Shown: positions 49,630-58,178 of the stretch, piece after piece
Numbering within the stretch: position 1 is the first letter of the stretch
Layout of the letters: every line of letters begins with the position of its first letter
Translations under genes and position numbers: made by a program
Notes under the pieces: model-generated
Database searches by the model: none
What the model was told of the DNA's origin: nothing
Seen by the model: only the letters and a program-made list of their open reading frames with translations
Assembly (NCBI GenBank): GCA_902801025.1
Contig: CADCGZ010000051.1
Span: 1-64,000 of the forward strand
Direction: 5' to 3'
DNA length: 64,000 bases
Source of the DNA: an uncultured bacterium
GTDB taxonomy: Bacteria; Verrucomicrobiota; Kiritimatiellia; RFP12; UBA1067

Positions 49630-50429
49630 AGTGATCCTTTCGTCTTTATGCCGAGTCCCCCGCACTTAGAGCAGGGATGCGCGCGGCGGCCGCCGCAATC
49701 GGGGCAGACAAGTTGCTTTGCCCCACCGCATACAGGACACGGAGACACGTTGATTTTCGTTTCCTTTCGGACGGTGCTGCGCGATCCGCTGCGCGAACGC
49801 ATTCCGCTGTTCGAGCGGATTCCGTTCGACGAGCTGCCTGTTTTCCTGACCGACGACTCGGTTGTCGTCTTCACTACGGCCCAACCGCCCTTGCAGTCGC
49901 TGTTTGAGCACTTTACGAGCCCGTTGCCGCCGCATTTCTTGCAGGGCTCGAGCCCCGTCCAGTTGCATTTCTTGCAAGGGTGTCCGAATGCCTCTTCAAC
50001 GAGCTTAAGGCGGTCTTTGCCGAGCTCGGCGTACTTTGCATTCGGGACGAACGCATCGCCAACGGCGATCTCGCCACGTCCCTGATGCTCCGCGGCAAAT
50101 GCGGCGCGGTCGGCAGACACCTGCAAGGCGAGTTCCGATGGATTCATGAAGGCCTGTATCTTGCATTTTCCGTTGCAGAGAGGACATTGCTTCCTCGTCT
50201 TCTTTGCTGGTCCTATGCGGCCCTTTGCCTGGCCGTAGTCGGGCTCTTCAAGGACGAGTTCGCCTTTGCCGTTGCACCCCGGGCATGTTTCTGTAACGAT
50301 AAGGTTCGGAAGGACGGGCTTCACGGTCTTCCCCTCGGGCGGCGGGTCGAAGACGAAGTTCGCCACCTGGTTGCGCGCCTCGAAAAACGGAAGAAACGAC
50401 ACTGCGAGGATTGCGATCGCCAGGTTCAT
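49626..50429 (-). CDS. Exported CxxCxGxG zinc-finger-type protein
   Basis: A 267-residue protein with an N-terminal signal-like segment (MNLAIAILAVSFLPFFEA). The body has many DnaJ-type cysteine pairs: CPGCNGKG, CPLCNGKC, CKKCNWTG, CKKCGGNG, CPVCGGAK, CPDCGG and CSKCGGLG, plus a Ser/Arg/Gly-rich loop. DnaJ zinc fingers of this kind bind unfolded polypeptide; no J domain is present. It starts by ATGA overlap with the NtrC-like gene, and its own stop overlaps the kinase start. Role unknown. Confidence 0.75.
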   Translation of the reverse strand: MNLAIAILAVSFLPFFEARNQVANFVFDPPPEGKTVKPVLPNLIVTETCPGCNGKGELVLEEPDYGQAKGRIGPAKKTRKQCPLCNGKCKIQAFMNPSELALQVSADRAAFAAEHQGRGEIAVGDAFVPNAKYAELGKDRLKLVEEAFGHPCKKCNWTGLEPCKKCGGNGLVKCSNSDCKGGWAVVKTTTESSVRKTGSSSNGIRSNSGMRSRSGSRSTVRKETKINVSPCPVCGGAKQLVCPDCGGRRAHPCSKCGGLGIKTKGSL

Positions 50430-51790
50430 TCTGACCTCCATTCGTTCAGCTTGCGGTGCAGTGTGCGCCGCGATATGCCGAGCTTTATTGCCGCCTGGGA
50501 CTTGTTGTTGCCGCATTCCGCGAGGACGCGGAGTATCGTGTCCTTCTCCGTTTCCGCGAGCGTCGCAGGTGCGGCGGCGTTGCTTTCGGCGGTCGGCTCG
50601 GCGGCTTTGCCAAATGAGAGTATTTCGACGGGAACATCGTCGATGGATAGCTTGCCGCCCGGGGAGAGGACGCACATCTTCTCCACGACGTTCCTGAGTT
50701 GGCGCACGTTGCCCGGCCATGGATAGTCCTCGAGCGCCTTTATCGCCTTTGCGTCTATGCCGGTGACGTTGTTTCCGTTTGCGGCGGAGAACTCCTTTAT
50801 GAAGCGCGAAACGAGAAGGGCGATGTCGCCAGGCCTCTCCTTGAGCGCGGGGAGGTGGATGTCGATGACGTTGAGCCGATAGTAGAGGTCTTCGCGGAAC
50901 TTGCCTTCATGCACGTACGCCGCGAGGTCGCGATTCGTCGCCGCGACGAGGCGGAAGTCGACATGGATGTCTTCGTTGCCGCCTACGCGCTGTATGGTGC
51001 GCGACTCGAGAGCCCTGAGGAGCTTCACCTGCGTGGCGAGGTCGATCTCCGTTATCTCGTCGAGGAAGAGCGTTCCGCCGCTGGCTGCCTCGAACTTTCC
51101 GACTTTCGTTCGGTCTGCGCCCGTGAACGAGCCTTTCTCGTGGCCGAACAGCTCGGACTCGATGAGCGTAGGCGAAAGCGCCGCGCACTCGACGGCGACG
51201 AATGGGCCTGACGCTCGCGGCGACAGGTCGTGAAGCGCCTTTGCGACAAGCTCCTTGCCGGTTCCCGAAGGGCCTTCGACAAGGACGTTTGCGTTTGACT
51301 TCGCCGCCTGCCTGATGAGCCGGTAGACTTTTTCCATCGCGGGCGACTTGCCGGTGAAAGACTCAATGCCGCTTTGCTCGTCGACCTTTTGCTGCAGCTC
51401 CGCGACCTTGCGCGAAAGGGCGTGCTTCTCGAGCGCCTTCTTGACGCGCAACTCCATCTGGGCGATGTCAGTTATCGGCTTCGTGAGAAAATCGTCGGCG
51501 CCTTCCTTCATCGCCTCTACTGCGAGCTCGATCTCCCCGAACGCCGTGATGAGAATGCAGGCGAGAGACGGGTTCACGGCCTTTGCGCGTTTTATGAGTG
51601 AAACTCCGTTTTCGCCCGGCATCTTGTAGTCGGTGAGGAGAAGCGCGAGGTCGGGATTCTCCTCGACAAGCTTCATCGCAAGCTCAGCGTCGGGCGCCGT
51701 CAGGCACTCGCAGGATGACGAGAGAATACGCGCCATCGCGTCGCGTGTCGGCTTCTCGTCGTCGGCTATGAGTATCTTCGGCTTTGCCAT
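50426..51790 (-). CDS. NtrC-family sigma-54-dependent response regulator
   Basis: A 454-residue regulator. Receiver: ILIADDEKP, phospho-Asp in LLLTDYKMPGENG, Lys in LTKPITD. AAA+ domain: Walker A EGPSGTGKE, sigma-54 contact loop GSFTGA (GAFTGA variant), Walker B GGTLFLDEI, arginine finger region WPGNVRQLRN. The C-terminal Fis-type helix-turn-helix is NNKSQAAIKLGISRRTLHRKL. It activates sigma-54 promoters on phosphorylation by the kinase one base upstream. I found no sigma-54 promoter in the window by eye. Confidence 0.95.
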   Translation of the reverse strand: MAKPKILIADDEKPTRDAMARILSSSCECLTAPDAELAMKLVEENPDLALLLTDYKMPGENGVSLIKRAKAVNPSLACILITAFGEIELAVEAMKEGADDFLTKPITDIAQMELRVKKALEKHALSRKVAELQQKVDEQSGIESFTGKSPAMEKVYRLIRQAAKSNANVLVEGPSGTGKELVAKALHDLSPRASGPFVAVECAALSPTLIESELFGHEKGSFTGADRTKVGKFEAASGGTLFLDEITEIDLATQVKLLRALESRTIQRVGGNEDIHVDFRLVAATNRDLAAYVHEGKFREDLYYRLNVIDIHLPALKERPGDIALLVSRFIKEFSAANGNNVTGIDAKAIKALEDYPWPGNVRQLRNVVEKMCVLSPGGKLSIDDVPVEILSFGKAAEPTAESNAAAPATLAETEKDTILRVLAECGNNKSQAAIKLGISRRTLHRKLNEWRSE

Positions 51791-51791
51791 G

Positions 51792-52850
51792 TCATCCTTT
51801 CAGGGCGCGGATCCTGCGTTCGATGCGCGGAATGCGTATGGTGAACGACGTTCCCTTTTCCAGTTCCGATTCGACGGATATCGTGCCCCCGTGGTCGCGG
51901 ACTATTCTCGCCGATATCATTAGTCCGAGCCCAGTGCCATGCTCCTTCGACGTCCTGTATGGCTCGAAGAGGTGCGCCACCTGCTCGGGCGACATGCCGT
52001 GGCCATCGTCGCGTATGGCCGTGATGACGTCGTTGTCGTCGGACGAGAGCTCGATGCCGATCGAGCCTCCGTCCTTGACGGCCTCGAGGGCGTTCTTAAT
52101 GAGGTTGAAGAACACCTGCTCCATTTGCGCGGGATCGAGCGCGACCGACGGAAGGGCGCTCGGAAGGTTAAGCGTCACTGAGACGCTTCGCTCCTCGAGC
52201 TGCGGCTTCATCGCCTTAAGGCATCCCTTTATCGGATCAGCCATCGTGCCGCGCACGAGATTTGGCTTCGAGGGCCTTAGCGCCTGCAGAAAGCCGTGGA
52301 TGATGCCGGAAAGCCGCTCGACCTGCCTAATGCATTCGTCGACTTCGACGGCATCTGCGCATGAGCGCTTGAGTAGCTGGAGGTTGAGCGAAAGGGCGTT
52401 GAGGGGATTGCCTATTTCGTGCGCGACGCCTGCGGCGAGATCCCTCACCGCGCGCGTCGCGCCGATTCTCAGTTCTTCCTCCGTGCGCTCGCGCTCGGCC
52501 GTGACGTCCCTCAGGCATACAAGCGTTCCGTCGCCCATCGGCATAGTCTGGATCTCGAGATTCCTGGCCTCGGGATACGTTATGTCGATTTCTCGCTTGG
52601 ATGACTTGCCGTGAGGTATCGCCAGCATTTGAAGGGCGTCCTCCGGGTCCATGCCGAGTAGGTCCCGCGCGGCGGGGTTGCTCTTTGCGACCTCGCCGTG
52701 TTCGTCGAGGACGATTATGCCCTGCGCTATCGTGCTGAAGAGGGTGTCGAGGGAGGACACTTCGTCGGAGAGACGCCGGTACTGTTCGCGGAGATGCTCC
52801 GCGTCCATGTTGCCTATATGGCGCCTCACTCCGTCGAAGAAGCTCTTCAT
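51792..52850 (-). CDS. NtrB-like PAS sensor histidine kinase
   Basis: A 352-residue cytoplasmic kinase: an N-terminal coiled segment, a PAS domain (GIIVLDEHGEVAKSNPAARDLLG), H-box AAGVAHEIGNPLNALS, N-box FFNLIKNALEAVKDGG, G1 DDGHGMSPEQ and G2 GTGLGLMISARIV, all intact. No membrane helix, so the signal is internal. Its start overlaps the ACT-domain gene by four bases and its stop is one base before the NtrC-like gene. Confidence 0.93.
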   Translation of the reverse strand: MKSFFDGVRRHIGNMDAEHLREQYRRLSDEVSSLDTLFSTIAQGIIVLDEHGEVAKSNPAARDLLGMDPEDALQMLAIPHGKSSKREIDITYPEARNLEIQTMPMGDGTLVCLRDVTAERERTEEELRIGATRAVRDLAAGVAHEIGNPLNALSLNLQLLKRSCADAVEVDECIRQVERLSGIIHGFLQALRPSKPNLVRGTMADPIKGCLKAMKPQLEERSVSVTLNLPSALPSVALDPAQMEQVFFNLIKNALEAVKDGGSIGIELSSDDNDVITAIRDDGHGMSPEQVAHLFEPYRTSKEHGTGLGLMISARIVRDHGGTISVESELEKGTSFTIRIPRIERRIRALKG

Positions 52851-53236
52851 CCCTCGAGCGCGGCCTCCGCCTTTGCGTTGTCGTCGAACTTGAATACGAG
52901 AATCGCCTTTTCCCCGCTTCCAAGGGCGTAGGCGTAGGAGTACTCGATGTCTACGCCTGCGCGGTCGAGTTTTTCCATGATCTCGGCCATGCCGCCCGGC
53001 CTGTCGGGAACGGTCGCCATCACGACGTCAGTCTGGACGACGGCAAAGCCCGCCTTGGCGAGCACGTCGCAGCCCTTGACATGGTCGTCGACGATCATCC
53101 TGACGATGCCGAAGTCCGCGGAGTCCGCGAGCGAGAGCGTCGCTATGTTGATGTTGTCCTTCGCAAGCGCACGGCAGATGCCGGAGAGCTGCCCGGGCTT
53201 GTTCTCGAGAAAGATGCTGATCTGCTTGACGGTCAT
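52847..53236 (-). CDS. Tandem ACT-domain protein
   Basis: A 129-residue protein with two ACT repeats: QISIFLENKPGQLSGICRAL and VVMATVPDRPGGMAEIMEKL. Such stand-alone ACT proteins bind amino acids and are commonly encoded next to phenylacetate-CoA ligase genes, as here (one base downstream of paaK). It could sense an aromatic or branched amino acid and regulate the ligase. Confidence 0.9.
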   Translation of the reverse strand: MTVKQISIFLENKPGQLSGICRALAKDNINIATLSLADSADFGIVRMIVDDHVKGCDVLAKAGFAVVQTDVVMATVPDRPGGMAEIMEKLDRAGVDIEYSYAYALGSGEKAILVFKFDDNAKAEAALEG

Positions 53237-53237
53237 G

Positions 53238-54539
53238 TCATTTCCTCCTGTTGTCGATTACGCGCTTGATCTTGCCTTCGCTTCTCGGGAGCGACCCGGG
53301 GGCGACGAGCATGATTTTCGGGCTAAGTCCCACGATTTCCTTGATGGATGCGGCGACGCGCTTCCTGACGGCCTCCATCTTCGACATGGAGTCGGACATG
53401 GAATCGGCCGTGACCTCGACCTTGATCTCGAAGCGGTCCATCGTGTCGGTCGAGGAGAGCTCGATCATGTAGTGCGGCGCGACTTCGGGGACCTTCATGA
53501 GACACGCCTCGATCTGGCTCGGGAAGACGTTGACGCCGTGGATGATGAGCATGTCGTCTGAACGCGCGTGGACGCGGTCCATGACGCGCATCGTGCGGCC
53601 GCACTTGCACTCGCCGACCTGGAGGCGCGAGAGGTCGCGCGTCCTGTAGCGAACCATCGGCGTACCCACGCGGTCGAGAGTCGTGAAGACGAGTTCGCCT
53701 TCCTCGCCGTCGGGAAGGACCTCGAGCGTGTCGGGGTCGATGATCTCTGGGTAGAAGTGGTCTTCCCAGACGTGGAGCCCGTGGCAGTAGGGGCAGTTGC
53801 CCGCGACGCCCGGCCCCGCGATCTCGGTGAGCCCGTAGATGTCGTGCGCCGTGATGCCGGACATCTGCTCGATGCGCTCGCGGATTTCGTCGGTCCACGG
53901 TTCTGCACCGAAGACGCCATGCTTGAGCTTCGTGTCGCGGCGGAAGTCGACGCCGATCTTCTCGGCGACCGTCGCGAGGTGCAGGAAGTAGCTCGGCGTG
54001 CAGCAGATGACAGTCGTGCCGAGGTCCTTCATGAGCATGATCTGCTTCTCGGTGTTGCCTGCACCTGTTGGGAGGACAGCGCAGCCGAGCTTCTCGGCGC
54101 CGTAGTGCGCGCCGAGGCCGCCGGTGAAGAGGCCGTATCCGTAGGAGACCTGCACGATGTCGTCGCGCGTTATGCCGTACATGGCCATGCAGCGCGCGAC
54201 ACCCTCGGTCCAGATTGCGACATCTTCGGCCGTCTGCGGTATGCAGATGGGCTTGCCGGTAGTGCCAGACGAGCAGTGGAAGCGGTTGATCTCCGACATC
54301 GGCGCGGCGGTGAGCCCGTAGGGATACTCGTCGCGGAGGTCGGTCTTCTTCATGAAGGGGAATTTCGCGAGGTCTGCGAGCGTCACGAGGTCGCGCGGCT
54401 TGACGCCTTTTTCGTCGCAGCGGCGGCGGAAGAGCGGCACGCGATCGTATTCGTAGGGAATGAGTTTTTGCAGTTTCTCGAGCTGCATTTTTCGCAGCTC
54501 CGGGATCGGCATGTAGTCAGGTTTTGAAATAGGGTTCAT
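53238..54539 (-). CDS. paaK: Phenylacetate-CoA ligase (PaaK)
   Basis: A 433-residue adenylate-forming ligase: HCSSGTTGKP (ATP loop), YGYGLFTGGLG, YGLTEIAGPG, RTRDLSRL and RSDDMLIIHGVNVFPSQIE. It activates phenylacetate or a related aryl acid with CoA; in fermenters it works with amino-acid-derived aryl acids. The gene overlaps hisC by ATGA and is followed by its ACT partner. Confidence 0.95.
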   Translation of the reverse strand: MNPISKPDYMPIPELRKMQLEKLQKLIPYEYDRVPLFRRRCDEKGVKPRDLVTLADLAKFPFMKKTDLRDEYPYGLTAAPMSEINRFHCSSGTTGKPICIPQTAEDVAIWTEGVARCMAMYGITRDDIVQVSYGYGLFTGGLGAHYGAEKLGCAVLPTGAGNTEKQIMLMKDLGTTVICCTPSYFLHLATVAEKIGVDFRRDTKLKHGVFGAEPWTDEIRERIEQMSGITAHDIYGLTEIAGPGVAGNCPYCHGLHVWEDHFYPEIIDPDTLEVLPDGEEGELVFTTLDRVGTPMVRYRTRDLSRLQVGECKCGRTMRVMDRVHARSDDMLIIHGVNVFPSQIEACLMKVPEVAPHYMIELSSTDTMDRFEIKVEVTADSMSDSMSKMEAVRKRVAASIKEIVGLSPKIMLVAPGSLPRSEGKIKRVIDNRRK

Positions 54540-55630
54540 TTTCTTGGGGGTTGTTTTCGTGTTTTCGGTTTGCTTGTTTTCCTTGTCTTTTCTTCCCCCC
54601 TAAATCGATCGTCGTGGGCTTCGAGCAGTGTCTTCATCTGCCTGTCGGTCCCGATCGTGATGCGCAGCCGGTCGCCGGTGAGTGGCCCCGGGAAGTAGCG
54701 CACGTAGATTTCTCGGCTCTTGAGATACGCGAAGACGTCTTTTGCCGCGGCGCCCGCCGGCGGCTTAGCGAATACGAAGTTGGACTCGCTCTTGATGACG
54801 TCCCACCCGCGCTTCGCGAGGGCCTTTTCGAACGCCGTGCGAGTCTTGATGACTTTTGCGACTGTCTTTCTGTGGTACGCGCCGTCCTTGAACGCCGCGA
54901 GCGCGACCGCCTGCGCAACGGCGTCGACGTTGTACGAGGGCTTCGCCTTGTATAGCGCGTCGATAAGGTACTTCGGACCGATGCAGTAGCCTACGCGAAG
55001 ACCGGCTAGCGAATAACTCTTCGAGAACGTCCGCATGACGATGACATTCCTGTTTCGCGGAGACGTGGCGAGCGACATGCAGTTGCTTCGCGCGAAGTCG
55101 GCGTATGCCTCGTCGACGATAACCACGCCCTTGAACTTCTTCGCAAACGCGGCGATGGTCTTTGGTTCGGTTAACTCGCCTGTAGGCGCATTGGGGTTTG
55201 TCCAGAGGAAAAGCGAAATGTTGGACTTGCGGCATTCGGCGAGGGCTGCGCTTGCGCGTCGCGCATCGTCTGCCGCGCGTCCGACACCAACCCACTTTAC
55301 GTCGCGTATCGCTGCGAGTGTCTTGTAGAGCGTGTAGCTCGGATCGAGCGAGCCGATCGATTCGTCGTCTTCTACAAAAACGCACGCTGAGAGAGCGAGT
55401 ATCTCGTCTGAACCATTGCCGACGAATACGCGGTCAGACGTCGTGCCGTTCTCGTCGGCGATCGCCTTAGCGAGCGCCGTGAAGTTGGGGTCGGGATAGC
55501 GCCGTAGATCGTCGAGGTCGAACGACGAAAGCACGGCCGTGCACTTGGGAGACGGCGGATACGGGTTCTCGTTCGTGTTTAGCTTGACGACGTTTTTGGA
55601 CCTAGGCTTTATGTGACGTGCGATGCCCAT
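54536..55630 (-). CDS. hisC: Histidinol-phosphate aminotransferase HisC
   Basis: A 364-residue fold-type I PLP enzyme: LNTNENPYPPSP, GNGSDEIL, WTNPNAPTGEL, VDEAYADFA and the Schiff-base Lys in RTFSKSYSLAGLRVGY. It serves histidine synthesis and could also act on aromatic amino acids. The last 20 residues (KTRKTSKPKTRKQPPRK) are a very basic tail beyond the family's usual end. Two bases separate it from the upstream lipoprotein gene. Confidence 0.93.
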   Translation of the reverse strand: MGIARHIKPRSKNVVKLNTNENPYPPSPKCTAVLSSFDLDDLRRYPDPNFTALAKAIADENGTTSDRVFVGNGSDEILALSACVFVEDDESIGSLDPSYTLYKTLAAIRDVKWVGVGRAADDARRASAALAECRKSNISLFLWTNPNAPTGELTEPKTIAAFAKKFKGVVIVDEAYADFARSNCMSLATSPRNRNVIVMRTFSKSYSLAGLRVGYCIGPKYLIDALYKAKPSYNVDAVAQAVALAAFKDGAYHRKTVAKVIKTRTAFEKALAKRGWDVIKSESNFVFAKPPAGAAAKDVFAYLKSREIYVRYFPGPLTGDRLRITIGTDRQMKTLLEAHDDRFRGEEKTRKTSKPKTRKQPPRK

Positions 55631-55632
55631 TT

Positions 55633-56040
55633 TTAGAATTCCTTTGGAAGGATCGTAGAGACTCCTTCTGCCCTTGCTTCTTCCATGTCTTCTTTCATCA
55701 GCAGTTGTGCGCTCGTATGGTATGCGTGCCTCTTGAGGAGTATGAGCAGAACGTGCTCGTCAACTGTGAAACTGTTGATGTCGCGGACAGCCACCGCGCC
55801 TTCGTCGCGGATCACCTTGTCTAGCATCTTCACGTTGTTCTCGAGCGTCACCGTCTTGCTGAAGAGCCGCGTGGTGCAGGAGTTCGGGCGCGTCGGGTTG
55901 CCGGAGGCGAGCGGGATGAAGTTGAGGAGGTACCAACCGGAGTTTTCGATGTTCACCATCGTCGCCCCGTCGCGGCTCACCGTCACGGTCGCGCATCCGC
56001 TGAGAAGGGCGCAAGCAAGGATGAATGCGACGCGCTTCAT
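55633..56040 (-). CDS. Putative lipoprotein, paralogue 2
   Basis: A 135-residue protein with a lipobox LLSGC at residues 12-16. Its central NSGWYLLNFIPLASGN is nearly the same as NSGWYLFHFIPLACGN in the upstream gene, so the two are paralogues. Function unknown; probably anchored to a membrane. It starts by ATGA overlap with the upstream copy. Confidence 0.8.
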   Translation of the reverse strand: MKRVAFILACALLSGCATVTVSRDGATMVNIENSGWYLLNFIPLASGNPTRPNSCTTRLFSKTVTLENNVKMLDKVIRDEGAVAVRDINSFTVDEHVLLILLKRHAYHTSAQLLMKEDMEEARAEGVSTILPKEF

Positions 56041-56441
56041 TTCAGCACCCCCGAAAGCTGCACTTCCTTGTAGGTGAGGATGTACGGAAGGGGAATGGGA
56101 AAGTCTGTGCCGGGAATCTCGAAAAGGACGGACTCCTGGGTATAGTAGCTCATGTCGCGTGCAGATTTGCCGTAGAATCTAGCGTATTCCATGAACCTGT
56201 GCTGGATTTTGTCCATCGTCACGTCGTTGCGGAAGAATATCCAGGGCATCAGCGGGTCTTCCGAGGCATTGCCGCAGGCAAGCGGAATGAAGTGGAAGAG
56301 GTACCAGCCGCTGTTCCCGACGCAGATGTGCTCTTCGCCGGTAGTGCGAATGTCCGCTGTGTCCAATGTGAAGCACCCAGTGAGACATATCGTCGCACTC
56401 AGCGCTGTCGCAATGACCAGAATTGTCTTTCTGCAGATCAT
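56037..56441 (-). CDS. Putative lipoprotein, paralogue 1
   Basis: A 134-residue protein with signal peptide and lipobox CLTGC (residues 19-23). Shares the NSGWYL-x2-FIPLA-x-GN motif with the downstream gene. First gene of the nine-gene minus-strand run. Function unknown. Confidence 0.8.
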   Translation of the reverse strand: MICRKTILVIATALSATICLTGCFTLDTADIRTTGEEHICVGNSGWYLFHFIPLACGNASEDPLMPWIFFRNDVTMDKIQHRFMEYARFYGKSARDMSYYTQESVLFEIPGTDFPIPLPYILTYKEVQLSGVLK

Positions 56442-56475
56442 GATTTTATGACGGCATTACTGCACATTGACCAAT

Positions 56476-56486
56476 ATTATAGTATA
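56476..56486 (-). promoter_or_regulatory. -10 promoter of the nine-gene minus-strand run
   Basis: Overlapping TATACT and TATAAT boxes on the minus strand; leader about 28-34 nt before the ATG at 56441, without an obvious ribosome site. Back to back with the manA promoter. Confidence 0.5.
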
Positions 56487-56510
56487 ACACGTGTGCGTGC
56501 GCAAGCGGGA

Positions 56511-56521
56511 TTTGGTATAAT
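56511..56521 (+). promoter_or_regulatory. Extended -10 promoter of manA, exactly leaderless
   Basis: TTTGGTATAAT; six bases separate it from the ATG at 56528, so the predicted +1 is the A of the start codon. Confidence 0.85.
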
Positions 56522-56527
56522 TGTGAC

Positions 56528-57337
56528 ATGAAACAGGGTAATGTCTTAAAATTCGCTCCGAATTTCCATCCGGCGCTATGGGGAAGTGAAAGCTGGGAGA
56601 TCTCGGTTCACCCAGCGGGACAGAGCGTTGTATCTGGTGATTGCGAGTATGCAGGGAAGTCGCTTTCCGATGTTCTGCCGGACTTTCCGCTGCTTGTCAA
56701 GGTCATTGACGCGAAGACGCGTCTTTCCGTGCAGGTGCATCCGAACGAGAGGACGTGCAAGGTGACTGGTGGTGACCCGAAGACCGAGATGTGGGCGATG
56801 CTCGAGGACGGCGTTATCTACGCGGGGCTCAAGCCGGGCGTCGGGCCGAAGGATGTCGAAGAAGCCGTCAAGTCCGGGCGCTTCGAGGAGCTGCTCGTCC
56901 GCCACGAGGCGAAGAAGGGCGAGGCGTTCTTCATCCCAGGCGGTCTCGTCCACGCGATCGGCGACGGCACGCTCATCTACGAGGTGCAGCAGAGTTCGGA
57001 CACGACGTTTCGGCTCTACGACTGGAACCGCGTCGGAGCCGACGGGAAACCGCGCGAACTCCATGTCGAAAAGTCGCTTCAGGCAATCGACTACTCGCTT
57101 CCCTCGCCGACGCCCGCTGCTGACGTCAAGTGCGCCTTTTTTGACTTCAGGCAGATAGCGCTTGACGGCGAGCTTGACGTTCCCGCTTCGGCTGGCGGCA
57201 CTGTTCTTTTTGCGGCGGAAGGTTCTTTCTCGGTGAATGGAGTTGATGTGCCGCGCAGGACGAGCGTTCTCGTGCCGCCTGGCGAAGACATTTCGCTCTG
57301 CGGCGCCGCGCATGTCTTTCTGACGACATATACATAA
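56528..57337 (+). CDS. manA: Mannose-6-phosphate isomerase, class I (short form)
   Basis: A 269-residue zinc cupin that interconverts fructose-6-P and mannose-6-P, feeding GDP-mannose-type precursors. The zinc ligands are in SVQVHPNE, GGDPKTEMW and GLVHAIGDGTLIYEVQQ. It is somewhat shorter than Bacillus-type ManA (about 315). Transcription should start on the ATG itself. The purine nucleoside phosphorylase follows after 22 bp. Confidence 0.9.
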   Translation: MKQGNVLKFAPNFHPALWGSESWEISVHPAGQSVVSGDCEYAGKSLSDVLPDFPLLVKVIDAKTRLSVQVHPNERTCKVTGGDPKTEMWAMLEDGVIYAGLKPGVGPKDVEEAVKSGRFEELLVRHEAKKGEAFFIPGGLVHAIGDGTLIYEVQQSSDTTFRLYDWNRVGADGKPRELHVEKSLQAIDYSLPSPTPAADVKCAFFDFRQIALDGELDVPASAGGTVLFAAEGSFSVNGVDVPRRTSVLVPPGEDISLCGAAHVFLTTYT

Positions 57338-57359
57338 AACAACATAGAGAGGTCTTTAC

Positions 57360-58178
57360 ATGGACATTTCATTCTTCGACAAGGCGGCGGCTTATTTCCC
57401 GGACAACTGTTTCGACAGGGCCGTCGATCTCGGAATCTTGCTTGGCTCTGGCTGGGGCGAGGCGCTCGAGATGGACGAGGTGATCTTCCGCGCGTCGTAC
57501 TCCGACATCCCTGGACTCGGCGCGTCCACAGTCGCAGGGCATGTGGGCGAGTTCGTGCTCTATCGTCGCGGCGAAAGGAGAATCGCGGCGTGGTGCGGAC
57601 GCAGGCACTACTACGAGGGCGTCGGCTGGGAACCAGTCGTTCTTCCGATAGAGATGATGCGCCGCATGGGTTGCGGAACGGTTCTCCTGACGAACGCCTC
57701 GGGCGGGATAAACCCAGCGCTAAGGCCAGGCGACTTCGTCATCATCCGAGACCACATCAACCTCATCAACGCGAATCCTCTCGTCGGTCCGCATCGCCCA
57801 GAATGGGGCGAGAGGTTCCCCGACATGACTGAGATATACACGCGCCGCCTTGCCGAGCTTCTCCACGCCGGCGCGAACCGCTTAGGACTCCGCGTAATGG
57901 ACGGTACCTACGCCTACAACGTCGGGCCTGCGTACGAGACGCCCGCAGAGATTCGCGCCTACAAGGCGCAGGGCGCAGACGTCGTCGGCATGTCTACCGT
58001 GCCAGAGGCCGTTTTTGCAAAGGCGTGCGGGATGAAGATCGCAGGGCTTTCGCTTGTCTCCAACCTTGCCGCAGGAATCGCGCTGCGTCCGCTTGGCCAC
58101 GAGGAAGTCATCGCCGCAGGAGTTGCCGCAAAGCCGGCTATGCGCGCCTTGGTGGAGGACTTCATTGATCGACTCTGA
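57360..58178 (+). CDS. Purine nucleoside phosphorylase
   Basis: A 272-residue PNP of the trimeric PunA type: LGSGWGEAL (phosphate loop), RRHYYEG, LTNASGGINPALRPGDFVII, DHINLINANPLVG, and GPAYETPAEIRAYKAQGADVVGMSTVPEA. It cleaves inosine and guanosine to base plus ribose-1-phosphate. The ribosome site AGAGAGG lies before the ATG. The stop overlaps the recombinase start. Confidence 0.95.
   Translation: MDISFFDKAAAYFPDNCFDRAVDLGILLGSGWGEALEMDEVIFRASYSDIPGLGASTVAGHVGEFVLYRRGERRIAAWCGRRHYYEGVGWEPVVLPIEMMRRMGCGTVLLTNASGGINPALRPGDFVIIRDHINLINANPLVGPHRPEWGERFPDMTEIYTRRLAELLHAGANRLGLRVMDGTYAYNVGPAYETPAEIRAYKAQGADVVGMSTVPEAVFAKACGMKIAGLSLVSNLAAGIALRPLGHEEVIAAGVAAKPAMRALVEDFIDRL

Noticed and set aside
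52847-53236. IlvN-type regulatory subunit of acetolactate synthase
   Set aside because: It has two ACT repeats and pairs with paaK, the usual context of stand-alone aryl-CoA-ligase-linked ACT proteins.
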